Source: Ruegeria atlantica
GTDB lineage: Bacteria; Pseudomonadota; Alphaproteobacteria; Rhodobacterales; Rhodobacteraceae
DNA length: 64,000 nt
Direction: 5' to 3'
Assembly (NCBI RefSeq): GCF_013033965.1
Contig: NZ_WQFE01000010.1
Location: 124,001 to 188,000, forward strand
The notes under the pieces are model-generated. The model did not search any database, had not been told where the DNA came from, and saw only the letters and a program-made list of their open reading frames with translations. The position numbers and the translations under genes were made by a program. Shown one piece after another: positions 54,395 to 63,621 of the stretch (positions are counted from its first letter, which is position 1; every line of letters begins with the position of its first letter).

Positions 54395-55237
54395 ATGAGA
54401 GAAGACCGCCTCAGCCCTTTCCGCGACGCACAGACCGATCGCTCGACCGCGAGTGAGGTTCCGGACACGCCGCAGACGCGCTCGCCCGCCTATCGCCTTG
54501 CCTTTGCGGACGATGATTTCCTGTGCCGGGATGAGCTGCGCCCCGTGCGTCTGCAGCTGGAATTGCTGAAGCCCGAGATGATCATGACAGAGCGTGAGAT
54601 CACCTCGACCATCGTCATGTTCGGTGGCGCGCGCATTCCTGAGCCGTCTCAGAAACACACTGCGCGCACCCAGACGCTGGCCAATCTGTCGCAATATTAC
54701 GACGAGGCGCGGGAGTTTGCCCGGCTGATGACCGAGAAATCCAACGAAACCGGTTGCCGCGAGAACGTCATCGTCACCGGCGGCGGTCCCGGGGTGATGG
54801 AGGCCGGAAATCGCGGCGCACAGGATGCCGGTGGCTGCTCCATCGGCCTGAACATCGTGCTGCCGCATGAACAGGCACCGAACCTCTATGTAACACCAGA
54901 CCTCAGCTTTAACTTCCACTACTTCGCCATCCGCAAGATGCACTTCCTGATGCGCGCCCGCGCCATCACCATCTTCCCCGGCGGCTTTGGCACGATGGAC
55001 GAGCTGTTTGAATCCCTGACCCTGATTCAAACCGGCCGGATGGAGCGGGTACCCTTCCTGCTGTTCGGCCGTGAATTCTGGGAAAAGGTCATCAACTGGG
55101 AGGCTCTGGCTGACGCGGGCACCATCTCGGACGAGGATCTGGACCTGTTCCGCTTTGTCGACACCGCGCAAGAGGCGGTCGACATCATCGAGAACTGGGA
55201 ACCGGCCCCGCCCCGCGACGAAATACCGGGGCGCTGA
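54395..55237 (+). CDS. LOG family protein (TIGR00730-type phosphoribohydrolase-like)
   Basis: 280 residues. The LOG motif PGGFGTMDE near residue 193 and VIVTGGGPGVMEAGNRGA near 127 are intact, and the preceding IVMFGGARIP strand is present. LOG proteins cleave ribosyl bonds of nucleotides and cytokinins. An N-terminal extension of about 65 residues (charged, low complexity) is present relative to the 190-residue core forms. Three bases before the next gene. Long antisense readings over this gene are shadows. Confidence 0.9.
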   Translation: MREDRLSPFRDAQTDRSTASEVPDTPQTRSPAYRLAFADDDFLCRDELRPVRLQLELLKPEMIMTEREITSTIVMFGGARIPEPSQKHTARTQTLANLSQYYDEAREFARLMTEKSNETGCRENVIVTGGGPGVMEAGNRGAQDAGGCSIGLNIVLPHEQAPNLYVTPDLSFNFHYFAIRKMHFLMRARAITIFPGGFGTMDELFESLTLIQTGRMERVPFLLFGREFWEKVINWEALADAGTISDEDLDLFRFVDTAQEAVDIIENWEPAPPRDEIPGR

Positions 55238-55240
55238 GCC

Positions 55241-56338
55241 ATGGCCCCGAAGACCGGTCAGATGTTGCACCTGCGCGGGAACACGTTGAGCAAGGGCGAC
55301 CCGGTGGCGCTGCCTTTGACGCAAAGCAGTATGTATCATCTCCCCGGCGCACCAGACGGGCATCCGACCTATGGCCGGGTCGACAACCCGACTTGGGTGC
55401 ATCTGGAACATGTCCTGTCCCATTTGGAAGACGCGCCCTGCCTGACCTTTCCTTCGGGCATGGGGGCGATCTCAGCTGCTTTGTTCGCAACGGTGAAAGC
55501 CGGATCACGTATACTGATACCGTCTGATGGCTATTACGTGACACGTCTGCTGGCTGACAGGTTTCTGTCCAATCTTGGCGTCTCGGTTACTGAGCGTCCG
55601 ACGACAGCGTTCGCAGAAGGTGGCTTTGACGGGTTCGACGTGGTCTTTTTGGAAAGCCCTTCGAATCCAGGGCTGGACATGATGGACCTGCCCGCGATCG
55701 CCACCGCCGTTCGCGCGGCGGGCGGCCTCACGATTGCCGACAACACGACGATGACGCCACTGGGCCAACGCCCGTTGGATATGGGCATCGACGTGGTGGT
55801 GGCCTCGGACACTAAGGCTATGGGCGGCCATTCGGACCTGTTGATGGGTCATGTTGCCAGCCGCAGTACCGAAATCATGGAGCGGATCGAGGAATGGCGG
55901 CGCGTCTCAGGCTCGATCCCCGGCCCCCATGAGGCATGGCTGCTTCATCGCGGGCTAGAAACGCTGGATGTGCGGTTCGACCGTATGTGCGCTTCGGCGC
56001 AGGTGCTCGCCGAACGCCTGGCACAGCATGGGGCTGTAAGGCAGATCCGCTATCCCGGCCTGCCCGGCGATCCTTCGCATGCGCTGGCAAAGGCACAGAC
56101 CGTGCGGTTCGGATTCCTGCTGTCGATCACGCTGGATTCGGAAGAAAAGGCCGAAGCTTTCATCAACAGCTGCCCGATGCTGCGCCCCGCCACTTCCTTC
56201 GGTGGCGTTCACAGCTCGGCCGAACGTCGTGCGCGCTGGGGCGACGATGTCGACCCTGCGTTCATCCGCCTGTCGGTAGGTTGCGAACCGGTAGAGGAAT
56301 TGTGGCAGGCGATTGAGACCAGCCTAAATGCGTTGTGA
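55241..56338 (+). CDS. Cystathionine gamma/beta-lyase-like PLP enzyme
   Basis: 365 residues, slightly shorter than the usual 380-400. Cys/Met-metabolism PLP family: YGRVDNPTWVHLEHVLSHLE near residue 45, LTFPSGMGAISA near 70, and the cofactor segment VVASDTKAMGGHSDLLMG with the Schiff-base Lys in SDTKAMGGH near 188. The ending RLSVGCEPVEELW is standard. The reaction could be cystathionine lysis or a related elimination; specificity is open. Three bases after the LOG gene, and it ends exactly where the convergent holin-like gene ends. Confidence 0.87.
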   Translation: MAPKTGQMLHLRGNTLSKGDPVALPLTQSSMYHLPGAPDGHPTYGRVDNPTWVHLEHVLSHLEDAPCLTFPSGMGAISAALFATVKAGSRILIPSDGYYVTRLLADRFLSNLGVSVTERPTTAFAEGGFDGFDVVFLESPSNPGLDMMDLPAIATAVRAAGGLTIADNTTMTPLGQRPLDMGIDVVVASDTKAMGGHSDLLMGHVASRSTEIMERIEEWRRVSGSIPGPHEAWLLHRGLETLDVRFDRMCASAQVLAERLAQHGAVRQIRYPGLPGDPSHALAKAQTVRFGFLLSITLDSEEKAEAFINSCPMLRPATSFGGVHSSAERRARWGDDVDPAFIRLSVGCEPVEELWQAIETSLNAL

Positions 56339-56722
56339 TTACTTCTTAGGCTCGCGAAGTTCAGTGAACACGTAGATCGGCAGCACGATGCTGGCGACCA
56401 ATGCGCCCAGCCAAACGAGCAGTGTTGCCGCCAACAGGTTGGCAATGCCGCCGACGGTCAGCCCGGCCGTAATCAGATCCGTCACCAGCAGACCGACAAA
56501 TGTCACGATCAGGGCAATCCCACCCTTGATCGAGGGGGCTTTTTTCTCACCCAGTTTCAGGATCAGTGGCTCTGCCACCACCTGCACCAGGGTGAACACG
56601 ATCACCACGACGATGAATGAAATCGGTTTGATCGCGAACCCCGACAACAACAGCGTAGCAAGCAATAACCCAATGGCATTCCCGGCCAAAAGGGCCAGTG
56701 CGGACTTGATTCTGCGCGTCAT
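56339..56722 (-). CDS. Phage-holin-like four-helix membrane protein (PF04020 type)
   Basis: 127 residues. Four membrane segments at about residues 8-30, 33-52, 67-90 and 94-118 and very short loops, with the family pattern GNAIGLLLATLLLSGF and ISFIVVVIVFTLVQVVAEPLILK. These small proteins are called holin-like but occur on chromosomes as housekeeping membrane proteins without known role; no lysis genes are nearby. It directly abuts the lyase gene convergently. Confidence 0.8.
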   Translation of the reverse strand: MTRRIKSALALLAGNAIGLLLATLLLSGFAIKPISFIVVVIVFTLVQVVAEPLILKLGEKKAPSIKGGIALIVTFVGLLVTDLITAGLTVGGIANLLAATLLVWLGALVASIVLPIYVFTELREPKK

Positions 56723-56880
56723 GGGGTTCTCCGAGAATGATCAATTAGAAACATGCAGATATTAACAGGCCCGGGGGATTTTGCGAGCGGTTTCAAAAGC
56801 CACTTCCTTTTGGGTCATTGAAATCGCATGATAAAACACATTCATCAAGATCAGACCCACCCCCATCGACGAGAGATGAG

Positions 56881-57798
56881 ATGAGCGACGATCCCTATAC
56901 CGTTCTTGGCGTCGCCAAAGACGCCAGCGCCGCCGAGATCAAAAAGGCTTATCGGCGCATCGCCAAGGAATGCCACCCGGACCTGAAACCCGGGGACGCC
57001 GAGGCCGAGGCCAAGTTCAAGGCGGCTGCGTCCGCCTATGATCTACTGAAAGACCCGGACACGCGTGCGCGGTATGACAATGGCGAAATTGATGCCTCAG
57101 GCCAGGAACGGCCGCAGCAGCAGTATTATCGCGAATATGCCGAGGCCGCCGGGAATCCTTACCGTGGGCGCGCAGCAGACCCGGACGACATGTCCGACAT
57201 CTTTGCCGAGTTCATGCGAGGGCGCGGTGGATACCAGCAGCGCACGCACGAATTCCACGCGCCGGGCCACAATCGCGCTTACAATCTACAGATCAGTTTT
57301 CTGGATGCAGTGTTCGGCGCCAGCCAAAAACTGACCCTCCCCGATGGTGATCGGATTGAAGTCAAGATTCCTGCGGGCATCACCGACGGGCAGACCATCC
57401 GCCTTCGCGGTAAAGGCGATCCAGGGTTTGGCGAAGGACCACCGGGTGATGCGTTGGTGACTGTATCAGTGGCGAAGCACCCGGTGTTCGATCGTCAGGG
57501 CGACGACATCCATATCACCTTGCCGATCACGATTGACGAGGCCATTCTGGGCGGCAAGGTACCCGCCCCCACCATTGATGGCGGCGTCAATGTCAGTGTC
57601 CCCGCAGGCACCAGCAGCGGTAGGACGCTGCGCCTGCGCGGCAAGGGGGTCAAGAAGCGCGGCTCGTCCGATCGCGGCGACCAGCTGATTGAACTAACCG
57701 TGGCCATGCCGGACCAGATTGACGATGAGTTGAATCAATTCATGGAGACATGGCGCGAGAGCCACAGCTATGATCCGCGGAAAGGAATGCCGTCATGA
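56881..57798 (+). CDS. cbpA: DnaJ-family co-chaperone (CbpA-like)
   Basis: 305 residues from MSDDPYTVLGVAKDA at 56881. J domain (1-70) with intact HPD in ECHPDLKPG near residue 35, a short Gly/Tyr/Gln-rich linker, no zinc-finger, then the C-terminal substrate-binding domains (about 115-300: LTLPDGDRIEVKIPAG, KGDPGFGEGPPGDALV). This is the class B layout of CbpA. Works with DnaK. Its partner cbpM follows in an ATGA overlap. Confidence 0.92.
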   Translation: MSDDPYTVLGVAKDASAAEIKKAYRRIAKECHPDLKPGDAEAEAKFKAAASAYDLLKDPDTRARYDNGEIDASGQERPQQQYYREYAEAAGNPYRGRAADPDDMSDIFAEFMRGRGGYQQRTHEFHAPGHNRAYNLQISFLDAVFGASQKLTLPDGDRIEVKIPAGITDGQTIRLRGKGDPGFGEGPPGDALVTVSVAKHPVFDRQGDDIHITLPITIDEAILGGKVPAPTIDGGVNVSVPAGTSSGRTLRLRGKGVKKRGSSDRGDQLIELTVAMPDQIDDELNQFMETWRESHSYDPRKGMPS

Positions 57799-58139
57799 CC
57801 CGCACCCTGACCGAAGAGCAGCTGATCGCGACTGTCACCCGCCTGACCGCTTCCCGCCTGACAGAATATTTGGCAGCTGAGATCGTCATCCCGGAACAAA
57901 CCGAAGACGGGCTTGTCTATCACACCCTCGACGTGGCGCGTTTGGAACTGGCATGCGAGTTGCACGAGCAATACGAGATGGAACCTGATGCGCTGTCGAT
58001 GATGATCTCACTGATCGACCAGATGCACGGCCTGCGGGCCGAGTTACGCGAGGTTCTCAATGCGGTGGAATCGCAACCGGAACCGGTCCGTCAAACGCTG
58101 ATCGAAGTGATAGGCGCCGCACGGTTCGGCCACAAGTGA
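57795..58139 (+). CDS. cbpM: Chaperone modulator CbpM
   Basis: 114 residues. MerR-like helical protein: TEEQLIATVTRLTASRLTEYLAAEIVIPEQTEDGLVYHTLDVARLELACELHEQYEM. CbpM binds the J domain of CbpA and inhibits its action on DnaK. It follows cbpA with an ATGA overlap, the canonical pair. Sequence divergence from E. coli is high, so the call relies on the pairing and size. Confidence 0.8.
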   Translation: MTRTLTEEQLIATVTRLTASRLTEYLAAEIVIPEQTEDGLVYHTLDVARLELACELHEQYEMEPDALSMMISLIDQMHGLRAELREVLNAVESQPEPVRQTLIEVIGAARFGHK

Positions 58140-58146
58140 ATCACGC

Positions 58147-58773
58147 CTAGTTGCCGACAACGTATTCGTCTGGAACGAAGAAGGTGTAGTCCCGGTCAGC
58201 CACCGCTTCGTGGCACTCATGGCAGTAGCCGACGGCGTCCGAACGCGCACCCATAGTGTCACCAAACAATGACCCGTCCGGCATCACCATGATGTAGCGC
58301 CAGTCTGCCGTTTCCGGACTGGTGCCTTCCGCCAGTTTTTCCATCACGAACAGCGCGCCGGGGTGGACATTACCTTCATCCGTGACCGTAACGCTGTCTT
58401 TGGCCAAAACCGACCCCATCGGCAATTTTTCCCCTTCGGCCAGTGTGCCATAGTTGTGCGCCATGCGGTTGGCATAGCTGTTTACATAACGCTGACCGTG
58501 AGTTGCAGAGATGTAAGGCGCATCATTGAATAGTGGCCAAGCCTGATAGTTCATCAGCAGATCCAGCTGCGCGGCGGCATAACCACGTTCCATCCGACGC
58601 TGCAGGGACTTGTAGATGCTTAACGCCTCTTCCTTGGACAGTTCGGCAGGGTTTTCAATGGCAATGTGTGCATCCTCTCCACCGGATTGCGCACTGGCGC
58701 CTTGCACAGCAAGACCCACCAAAAACAAAGCCGTAAGAGATGTCGGAAACAGTCGTCTAAATCGTAAAAACAT
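58147..58773 (-). CDS. Cytochrome P460 family protein
   Basis: 208 residues. Signal peptide ending GASA near residue 28, then a beta-rich P460 domain with RYIMVMPDGSLFGDTM and a single c-type heme motif CHECH (CxxCH) near residue 190. P460 proteins oxidise hydroxylamine or nitric oxide in some groups; this one lies outside an ammonia-oxidation context, so a general NO-detoxifying or electron-transfer role is more plausible. Downstream of rlmN on the same strand but 232 bp away, with no shared transcript implied. Confidence 0.8.
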   Translation of the reverse strand: MFLRFRRLFPTSLTALFLVGLAVQGASAQSGGEDAHIAIENPAELSKEEALSIYKSLQRRMERGYAAAQLDLLMNYQAWPLFNDAPYISATHGQRYVNSYANRMAHNYGTLAEGEKLPMGSVLAKDSVTVTDEGNVHPGALFVMEKLAEGTSPETADWRYIMVMPDGSLFGDTMGARSDAVGYCHECHEAVADRDYTFFVPDEYVVGN

Positions 58774-59005
58774 TTAATTGGCCCACCTGATTCAAAAGGT
58801 TCGCCTGAACGCCGCGAGTTACGTTGAAAATGATAGCGGCCGTGAACAAACGCGCCACAACCGGAACGCGACTCTCACCGCATTGTGCGCAGGCGTGAGG
58901 CTGAAACGCCCGATTTCGGCCCCCAAAACATATCAAATTGTGCATACAAATAACAGCGGCCAGAACATTAAATTCTTGGAGCGCTGCACCCGACAGCTGG
59001 GCGTG
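58774..59005. other. 232-bp gap between rlmN and cytochrome P460 genes
   Basis: Low-complexity-free sequence with no credible gene on either strand; it must carry the P460 promoter (minus strand). I see no strong hairpin with T-tract for rlmN and no tRNA. Confidence 0.3.
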
Positions 59006-60193
59006 TCAGCTCTGCAATCCCGCTTCGGCTGCGATCTGTTTTCGCGACTTGCGCGCCCGTTCCGTGGCCGATTTCAACTGGCCACACGCCGCCATGATGT
59101 CCTCGCCCCGTGTTTTGCGAATGGGAGAGGCATAGCCCGCCTGATAGATGATATTCGCAAACGCCCGGATGCGATTATTCGAACTGCGCTTGTAAGGCGC
59201 ACCCGGCCATTCGTTGAACGGGATCAGGTTGATCTTGGCCGGAATATTGTGGCGCTTGATGTGGTCAATCAGACGGTGCGCGTCCTCATCGCTGTCGTTC
59301 ACACCATCCAGCATCACGTATTCAAAGGTGATCCGCTCGGAATTCGACGCTTTGGGATAGCTGGCTAGCGCCTGCAGCAGTTCCTCGATGTTCCAGCGTT
59401 TGTTGATGGGCACCAGAACATCGCGGGTTTCATTCGTGGTCGCGTGGAACGAGATTGCGAGCAGACAGCCGATTTCCTCTGCGGTCCGTGCAATCTCGGG
59501 CACTACACCGGAGGTCGACAGAGTGATCCGGCGGCGCGACAGAGAAATCCCCTCGGGGTCCATCGCAATCTTCATCGCATCACGCACGTTTTCGAAATTA
59601 TACAGCGGCTCACCCATGCCCATCAAAACGATGTTCGACAACAGGCGCGTTTCATCCTTGGGCGCACCGGGAACCGGCCATTCTTCCAGATCGTCGCGGG
59701 CCATCATCACCTGGCCAACGATTTCTGCCGCCGTCAGGTTGCGCACCAGCTTCTGTGTGCCGGTATGGCAGAAGGAACAGGTCAGCGTGCAGCCCACCTG
59801 GGATGAGATGCACAGGGTTCCCCGGTCTTCTTCGGGGATATACACCACCTCGACCTCGTGGCCTCCAGCGATGCGGCAAAGGTATTTGCGGGTGCCGTCC
59901 TCGGACACCTGCCGCGTCACCACTTCGGGGATTTCGATGACGAACGTCTCGGCCAACTGGGCACGATAGGCTTTGGCGAGGTTGGTCATCTCGGCAAAAT
60001 CGCGCACGCCCCACTGATAGATCCATTGCCAGATCTGCCCGGTCCGCATCTTGGCCTGCTTTTCCGGCGTGCCATGTTCGATCAGAGCGTCACGCAACTG
60101 ATCACGGGTCAACCCGACAAGGTTGATCTTCCCCTCAGGCAATTTGCGGGGGATGGTCATGACATCTTGAGTGATCGGCGCTTTGGGCGACAT
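59006..60193 (-). CDS. rlmN: 23S rRNA A2503 / tRNA A37 methyltransferase RlmN
   Basis: 395 residues. Radical SAM methylase with the CxxxCxxC cluster motif [11 protein letters not shown] near residue 134, then [17 protein letters not shown] and the C-terminal Cys-containing [11 protein letters not shown] that supplies the methyl-carrying cysteine. An N-terminal helical accessory domain (about 20-95, KIQNL-type [13 protein letters not shown]) is present. Cfr-type resistance enzymes look similar but RlmN is the housekeeping member expected here. Confidence 0.95.
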   Translation of the reverse strand: MSPKAPITQDVMTIPRKLPEGKINLVGLTRDQLRDALIEHGTPEKQAKMRTGQIWQWIYQWGVRDFAEMTNLAKAYRAQLAETFVIEIPEVVTRQVSEDGTRKYLCRIAGGHEVEVVYIPEEDRGTLCISSQVGCTLTCSFCHTGTQKLVRNLTAAEIVGQVMMARDDLEEWPVPGAPKDETRLLSNIVLMGMGEPLYNFENVRDAMKIAMDPEGISLSRRRITLSTSGVVPEIARTAEEIGCLLAISFHATTNETRDVLVPINKRWNIEELLQALASYPKASNSERITFEYVMLDGVNDSDEDAHRLIDHIKRHNIPAKINLIPFNEWPGAPYKRSSNNRIRAFANIIYQAGYASPIRKTRGEDIMAACGQLKSATERARKSRKQIAAEAGLQS

Positions 60194-60272
60194 GTGGCTA
60201 TCTCAACGGATTCTGGCTTGGGATGCGCCTCTATATAGGATCGTGCGCAAAGATCAAAAGAATTCGTATCGT

Positions 60273-60650
60273 TTAATTTGCCATACGCAGCAATTCGTCC
60301 ACACGCGCCCGACCCATATCGACGCGACAGGACGCAATGGCGATACCGGTGCCCGAGCCACCGCCAAAGGAGGCCCCAACCGCTTCGCATTGCGCATCGC
60401 GATATCTGCGCCAAGCCTCTTGTGCCGCCTCAAGTGCCGGTTGTGCGACCACGCGGCCTGTCACCTCATCCAACTCGACAGCCGACTGCATGGCGAAGCC
60501 GTAGCTTGCGTCCAGTGCCATGCTTACGCGTTTTTCCATTTCCCCCACGCAGGACCCGATTTCCACCTGCGTACCTGCGTCGGAACATTCCAGACTGGGG
60601 TCGGCCAACGCGGCTGATGAGAAAAGCACTGCTATCAAGACGTAACGCAT
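60273..60650 (-). CDS. LprI/DUF1311-type secreted protein
   Basis: 125 residues from MRYVLIAVLFSS at 60650 (GGAAACGGATA upstream). Signal peptide ends ALADPS near residue 17. The mature part has the DUF1311/LprI pattern: four Cys (ECSD, GSCVGEM, AQCEAV, ASCRVDMGRARVDEL), and WRRYRDAQC, which is the family core. LprI of Mycobacterium inhibits lysozyme, but the family is broad. A longer in-frame reading starting upstream lacks a signal peptide and is rejected. Confidence 0.83.
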   Translation of the reverse strand: MRYVLIAVLFSSAALADPSLECSDAGTQVEIGSCVGEMEKRVSMALDASYGFAMQSAVELDEVTGRVVAQPALEAAQEAWRRYRDAQCEAVGASFGGGSGTGIAIASCRVDMGRARVDELLRMAN

Positions 60651-60797
60651 TATCCGTTTCCACATGTGAACCACTGCATTTGGCCACCGTAGCATGCGTC
60701 GGGCCCGGGTCCCAATTGCAAGTCGGCCGCAATGGCCAAGCCGCTGCGACCGAACCACCCGCATTACGAATGCGAGAAATCAGATCAGGTGTATGTA

Positions 60798-60965
60798 TCA
60801 GACACCGGCAGGCGGGATAACGCAATCCGCAGCATCCAGAGTTTTGACTGGATCTTCCGGACCGCATTGTTCACCGGATAACGGATAGGTTTCGCTGTCT
60901 TTTTCACATGCACTCAGAAACGCGGCAGCGGCCAGCAACAAGGCGACAAGAGGTTTGTTCAGCAT
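60798..60965 (-). CDS. Small lipoprotein (55 residues)
   Basis: The ATG at 60965 has an excellent AAGGAG eight bases upstream. It encodes 55 residues starting MLNKPLVALLLAAAAFLSAC; LSAC is a textbook lipobox with Cys20, followed by a mature tail of about 35 residues (EKDSETYPLSGEQCG to DCVIPPAGV) with two more Cys. Entericidin-like or coat-type size, but no family is recognised. Too short for common gene-length cutoffs. A 16-bp palindrome lies directly upstream (60988-61003). Confidence 0.75.
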   Translation of the reverse strand: MLNKPLVALLLAAAAFLSACEKDSETYPLSGEQCGPEDPVKTLDAADCVIPPAGV

Positions 60966-60987
60966 GAGTAAGCTCCTTCCATACTCT

Positions 60988-61003
60988 TGAACTGATTAGT
61001 TCA
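60988..61003. promoter_or_regulatory. Palindrome TGAACT-GATT-AGTTCA upstream of the small lipoprotein
   Basis: Six-bp arms with a four-base spacer, 23-38 bp upstream of the lipoprotein ATG, at the place of a promoter or operator. It is followed rightward by a potential -10-like TATGG only on one strand; the binding protein is unknown. Confidence 0.4.
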
Positions 61004-61088
61004 GAAATATGGAGCGCTGGCCTTGATGCGGATCAATTCGGGCGGCAGACGTGGCGTAAGGTTTAGATAGATCGCACGATCATCCATG

Positions 61089-61112
61089 AAAAAACCCCGC
61101 CGAAAGACGGGG
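61089..61112 (-). terminator. Rho-independent terminator after the IalB gene
   Basis: Seven-bp GC stem with one mismatch (CCCCGCC / GACGGGG, 61095-61112) and loop of four, followed on the minus strand by six T (61089-61094). It is 24 bp past the ialB stop. Confidence 0.8.
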
Positions 61113-61135
61113 CTGGATACATTTGTTGCAGCAGC

Positions 61136-61669
61136 TTACTTGGTGCAGCGTTTTTCGGCGTCTTCAATCGCCGCAGTGAACCCCAGCAACGAGAATGTGT
61201 CCTTGGTCTGGGTTCCACGCTCGGACCGAGCGGTCAGCACGGCCTCGGTGCCACGCTTCATCGCAGCAACGACTTTCAGATCTTCGCCTTCAGTTGCCGG
61301 CCAGGCCCACTCGCCTTCGGTGATCAATGCGAACTCATTGCCGTCGATCTCAAGGGTGACTGTCGATCCTGCCGCAAATGGATAGCCGCCGGTAAAGGTC
61401 ACCTGACCCTTCACTTCGGCATTCGGGCGGTAGAATACGAACAACAGGATATCGCTGCGGCGTACCGAGACCACGCGTCCACCGCGCGTATTGACAGTTT
61501 CCTTGGGGGCTGAAACGCTCCAGCATTCGGTGGGGTCGTCTTCGACGAAAACGCTCCAATCCGTCTTTGCCGCCACGCGATTTGTGCTAGTCGCCTGCTG
61601 AGCGATTGCGGTTGTGGCCATCCCTGCCATGCACAGACCCGCAATTGCGCGGACGAGTTTTGATCCCAT
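61136..61669 (-). CDS. Invasion-associated locus B (IalB) family protein
   Basis: 177 residues. Signal peptide ends TTAIA near residue 23. The IalB beta-rich domain follows, with TDWSVFVEDDPTECWSVSAPKETVNTRGG near residue 37, and FTGGYPFAAGSTVTLEIDGNEF. Originally named in Bartonella; in free-living Rhodobacterales it is a periplasmic protein of unknown role. Divergent from the asparaginase gene across 178 bp. Confidence 0.85.
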   Translation of the reverse strand: MGSKLVRAIAGLCMAGMATTAIAQQATSTNRVAAKTDWSVFVEDDPTECWSVSAPKETVNTRGGRVVSVRRSDILLFVFYRPNAEVKGQVTFTGGYPFAAGSTVTLEIDGNEFALITEGEWAWPATEGEDLKVVAAMKRGTEAVLTARSERGTQTKDTFSLLGFTAAIEDAEKRCTK

Positions 61670-61847
61670 CTGTCCAGCCTCCTAGCTCGACCTAATACCT
61701 CATACCCATCGAGACCGCATTCGAACTCTGTCGGTTCGTCTGTAAGTTGCGTATTCCGATGATTGTCGACATACACACACTAACGCAGGTTTCGCCACAG
61801 GCGAAAGGGCGATTGGCAGAATTTTGCGCATATTATGGAGGGGCCAG

Positions 61848-62846
61848 ATGACGCAGCCGGTACCAATGACAGAACTATGGCGTGGGCCCTTGTTGGAAAG
61901 CCTGCATCTGGGCCATGCGGTGATCTGCGACGACAGCGGCCAGATTGTTCAAAGCTGGGGCGATCCGGATGCAGTTATCTATCCCCGATCATCAGCAAAA
62001 ATGATCCAAGGGTTGCCGCTGATTACGTCGGGCGCAGCCGCCAAATATGGTTTGAATAGCGAGCACCTAGCGCTCGCCTGCGCCTCACACAGCGGCGCAC
62101 ATATTCATACAGATCGGGTAACGGCCTGGCTGGATCACTTGGGTTTGACCGAGCACGATCTGCGATGTGGTCCGCAAGAGCCACAGGACATGGCCGCGCG
62201 CGACGGGCTGATTCTTGCTGATGACACGCCCTGCCAGATCCACAACAATTGCTCGGGCAAACATTGCGGGTTTCTGACGGTAGCACAGCATATGGGCGCC
62301 GGGCCGGAATACCTTGAGATCGACCACCCAGTACAGCAGGCTTGCCTGTCGGCCCTCGAAGAGACAACTGGCGAAAACAGCCCAGCCTACGGGATCGATG
62401 GATGTTCTGCCCCGAATTTTGCCACTTCGCTGGTGGGGCTGGCGCGATCAATGGCGTGGTTTGCCTCAGCCGCAGATCGGTCGGACCGCGCCAGCGACGC
62501 GGCACAACAATTGACGGCTGCGATGATCAAGCACCCAGAATTGGTGGCGGGCGAAAGCCGCGCCTGCACCGAGTTGATGCGCGCCATGGGCGGCCGGGCC
62601 GCGATCAAGACCGGGGCCGAGGCGGTGTTCATCGCCATCATTCCAGAGAAACGAATGGGCGTTGCGTTGAAGATCACCGACGGCACGACCCGTGCCAGCG
62701 AATGCGCCATCGCAGCCATTCTGGTCAGCCTGGGCGTGCTGGAGGCCGAACACCCGGCCACCCGCAAATTCATGAACGCCACCCAATACAGTCGTCGCGG
62801 GCTGGAATGCGGCGTAATCAGACCGGCACCGGGGTTCCCCGGCTAA
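61848..62846 (+). CDS. Type 2 (Rhizobium etli AnsA-like) L-asparaginase
   Basis: 332 residues from MTQPVPMTELW at 61848 with GGAGG upstream. Member of the thermolabile rhizobial asparaginase family, unrelated to the E. coli type. Key positions match the Rhizobium enzyme ReAV, as I recall its numbering: Ser48 and Lys51 in PRSSAKMIQ, Ser80, and Cys135 and Lys138 in CSGKHCG with a third ligand in DGCSAP near 186. It hydrolyses asparagine to aspartate and ammonia. Cytosolic, no signal peptide. Codes from a promoter facing right, opposite to IalB. Confidence 0.9.
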   Translation: MTQPVPMTELWRGPLLESLHLGHAVICDDSGQIVQSWGDPDAVIYPRSSAKMIQGLPLITSGAAAKYGLNSEHLALACASHSGAHIHTDRVTAWLDHLGLTEHDLRCGPQEPQDMAARDGLILADDTPCQIHNNCSGKHCGFLTVAQHMGAGPEYLEIDHPVQQACLSALEETTGENSPAYGIDGCSAPNFATSLVGLARSMAWFASAADRSDRASDAAQQLTAAMIKHPELVAGESRACTELMRAMGGRAAIKTGAEAVFIAIIPEKRMGVALKITDGTTRASECAIAAILVSLGVLEAEHPATRKFMNATQYSRRGLECGVIRPAPGFPG

Positions 62847-62848
62847 GG

Positions 62849-63169
62849 TTACATTTCGATTTCATGCACCTCGGCCACCTCGACCGAGCCTGAGCCGTTG
62901 ACCACCATCGGACACCCTTTGGCCATTTCGGTCGCGGCATCAATGCTGTCGGCCTTCACAACGGTAAAGCCGGAGGCCGGGTTTGCGCCGCCGCTATCGA
63001 CCACACCACTGTTACTGACCGTATAGGACTGGCCAACCGGGTTGCCGGGAATGTCCAGCGCCTCTCCCATGCCTTGGAACCATGCGCCCCACGCAGCCAT
63101 TGTTGCTTCGACTTCTGCCGGGTCCGTCGGCGTGCTTCCGCCATGATAGATAAACAAAAATTGTGGCAT
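62849..63169 (-). CDS. YciI-family protein
   Basis: 106 residues. Ferredoxin-like YciI/DGPF fold with the family opening FLFIYHGGSTPTDPAEVEATM and the ending STG-like VEVAEVHEIEM. The conserved His in IYHGG and the Asp in ASGFTVVKADSID may form the catalytic pair seen in the family, whose reaction is not established. Last of the ArsR-AHSA1-YciI set, separated from AHSA1 by 23 bp, which matches the known coupling of YciI-like and SRPBCC genes. Confidence 0.82.
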   Translation of the reverse strand: MPQFLFIYHGGSTPTDPAEVEATMAAWGAWFQGMGEALDIPGNPVGQSYTVSNSGVVDSGGANPASGFTVVKADSIDAATEMAKGCPMVVNGSGSVEVAEVHEIEM

Positions 63170-63192
63170 TTTATTTCCTCCCTAATGAAAAC

Positions 63193-63621
63193 TTATCCCA
63201 ACTGCGCCTCAAGCTTGCTCAGTGACGATGTCCAGCCCATGTTGTGGTTCGCCGCAGCCTCGGCATCGGCCAGTTCGCGGTGATCCACGACCAACCGTGC
63301 ACCATTTTCCGTTGAGACCACCGAAAAGGTCACATGGCTTTCCGCCCCGCGTTGATCTCGGTCATCATGCCAGGCCCAGGTGAACCCAACGGAGTTTGGC
63401 GGATCAACATGGGTCACATGGCCGGACACTTTAAATGTCTGACCTTCCGCGTTCTTCATCACGGAATACCATGGCCCGATGCGTGAGAAATCCAGATCAT
63501 GTTCCGGCACATGAACCCCTTCAGGCCCCCACCACTGCAGCAGCTTTGCGCCATCGCTGATCCAGGCAAAAAGGTTTTCGGGCGTAGTCGGGAACTCACG
63601 TTCCAGTTTCAGGTCGGCCAT
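63193..63621 (-). CDS. SRPBCC / activator of Hsp90 ATPase-like protein
   Basis: 142 residues. START/Bet v 1-like hydrophobic-cavity fold of AHSA1 type: DLKLEREFPTTPENLFAWISDGAKLLQWWGPEGV near residue 3, then HVTHVDPPNSVGFTWAWHD and a C-terminal helix. Proteins of this kind that follow an ArsR gene usually bind a hydrophobic small molecule. Overlaps the ArsR gene by 13 bp, so translation is coupled. Confidence 0.87.
   Translation of the reverse strand: MADLKLEREFPTTPENLFAWISDGAKLLQWWGPEGVHVPEHDLDFSRIGPWYSVMKNAEGQTFKVSGHVTHVDPPNSVGFTWAWHDDRDQRGAESHVTFSVVSTENGARLVVDHRELADAEAAANHNMGWTSSLSKLEAQLG

Noticed and set aside
54389-55423. 344-codon minus-strand frame over the LOG gene
   Set aside because: The plus-strand LOG protein carries PGGFGTMDE and GGGPGVMEA motifs; the minus reading has none and no ribosome site. 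It is a GC-bias shadow.
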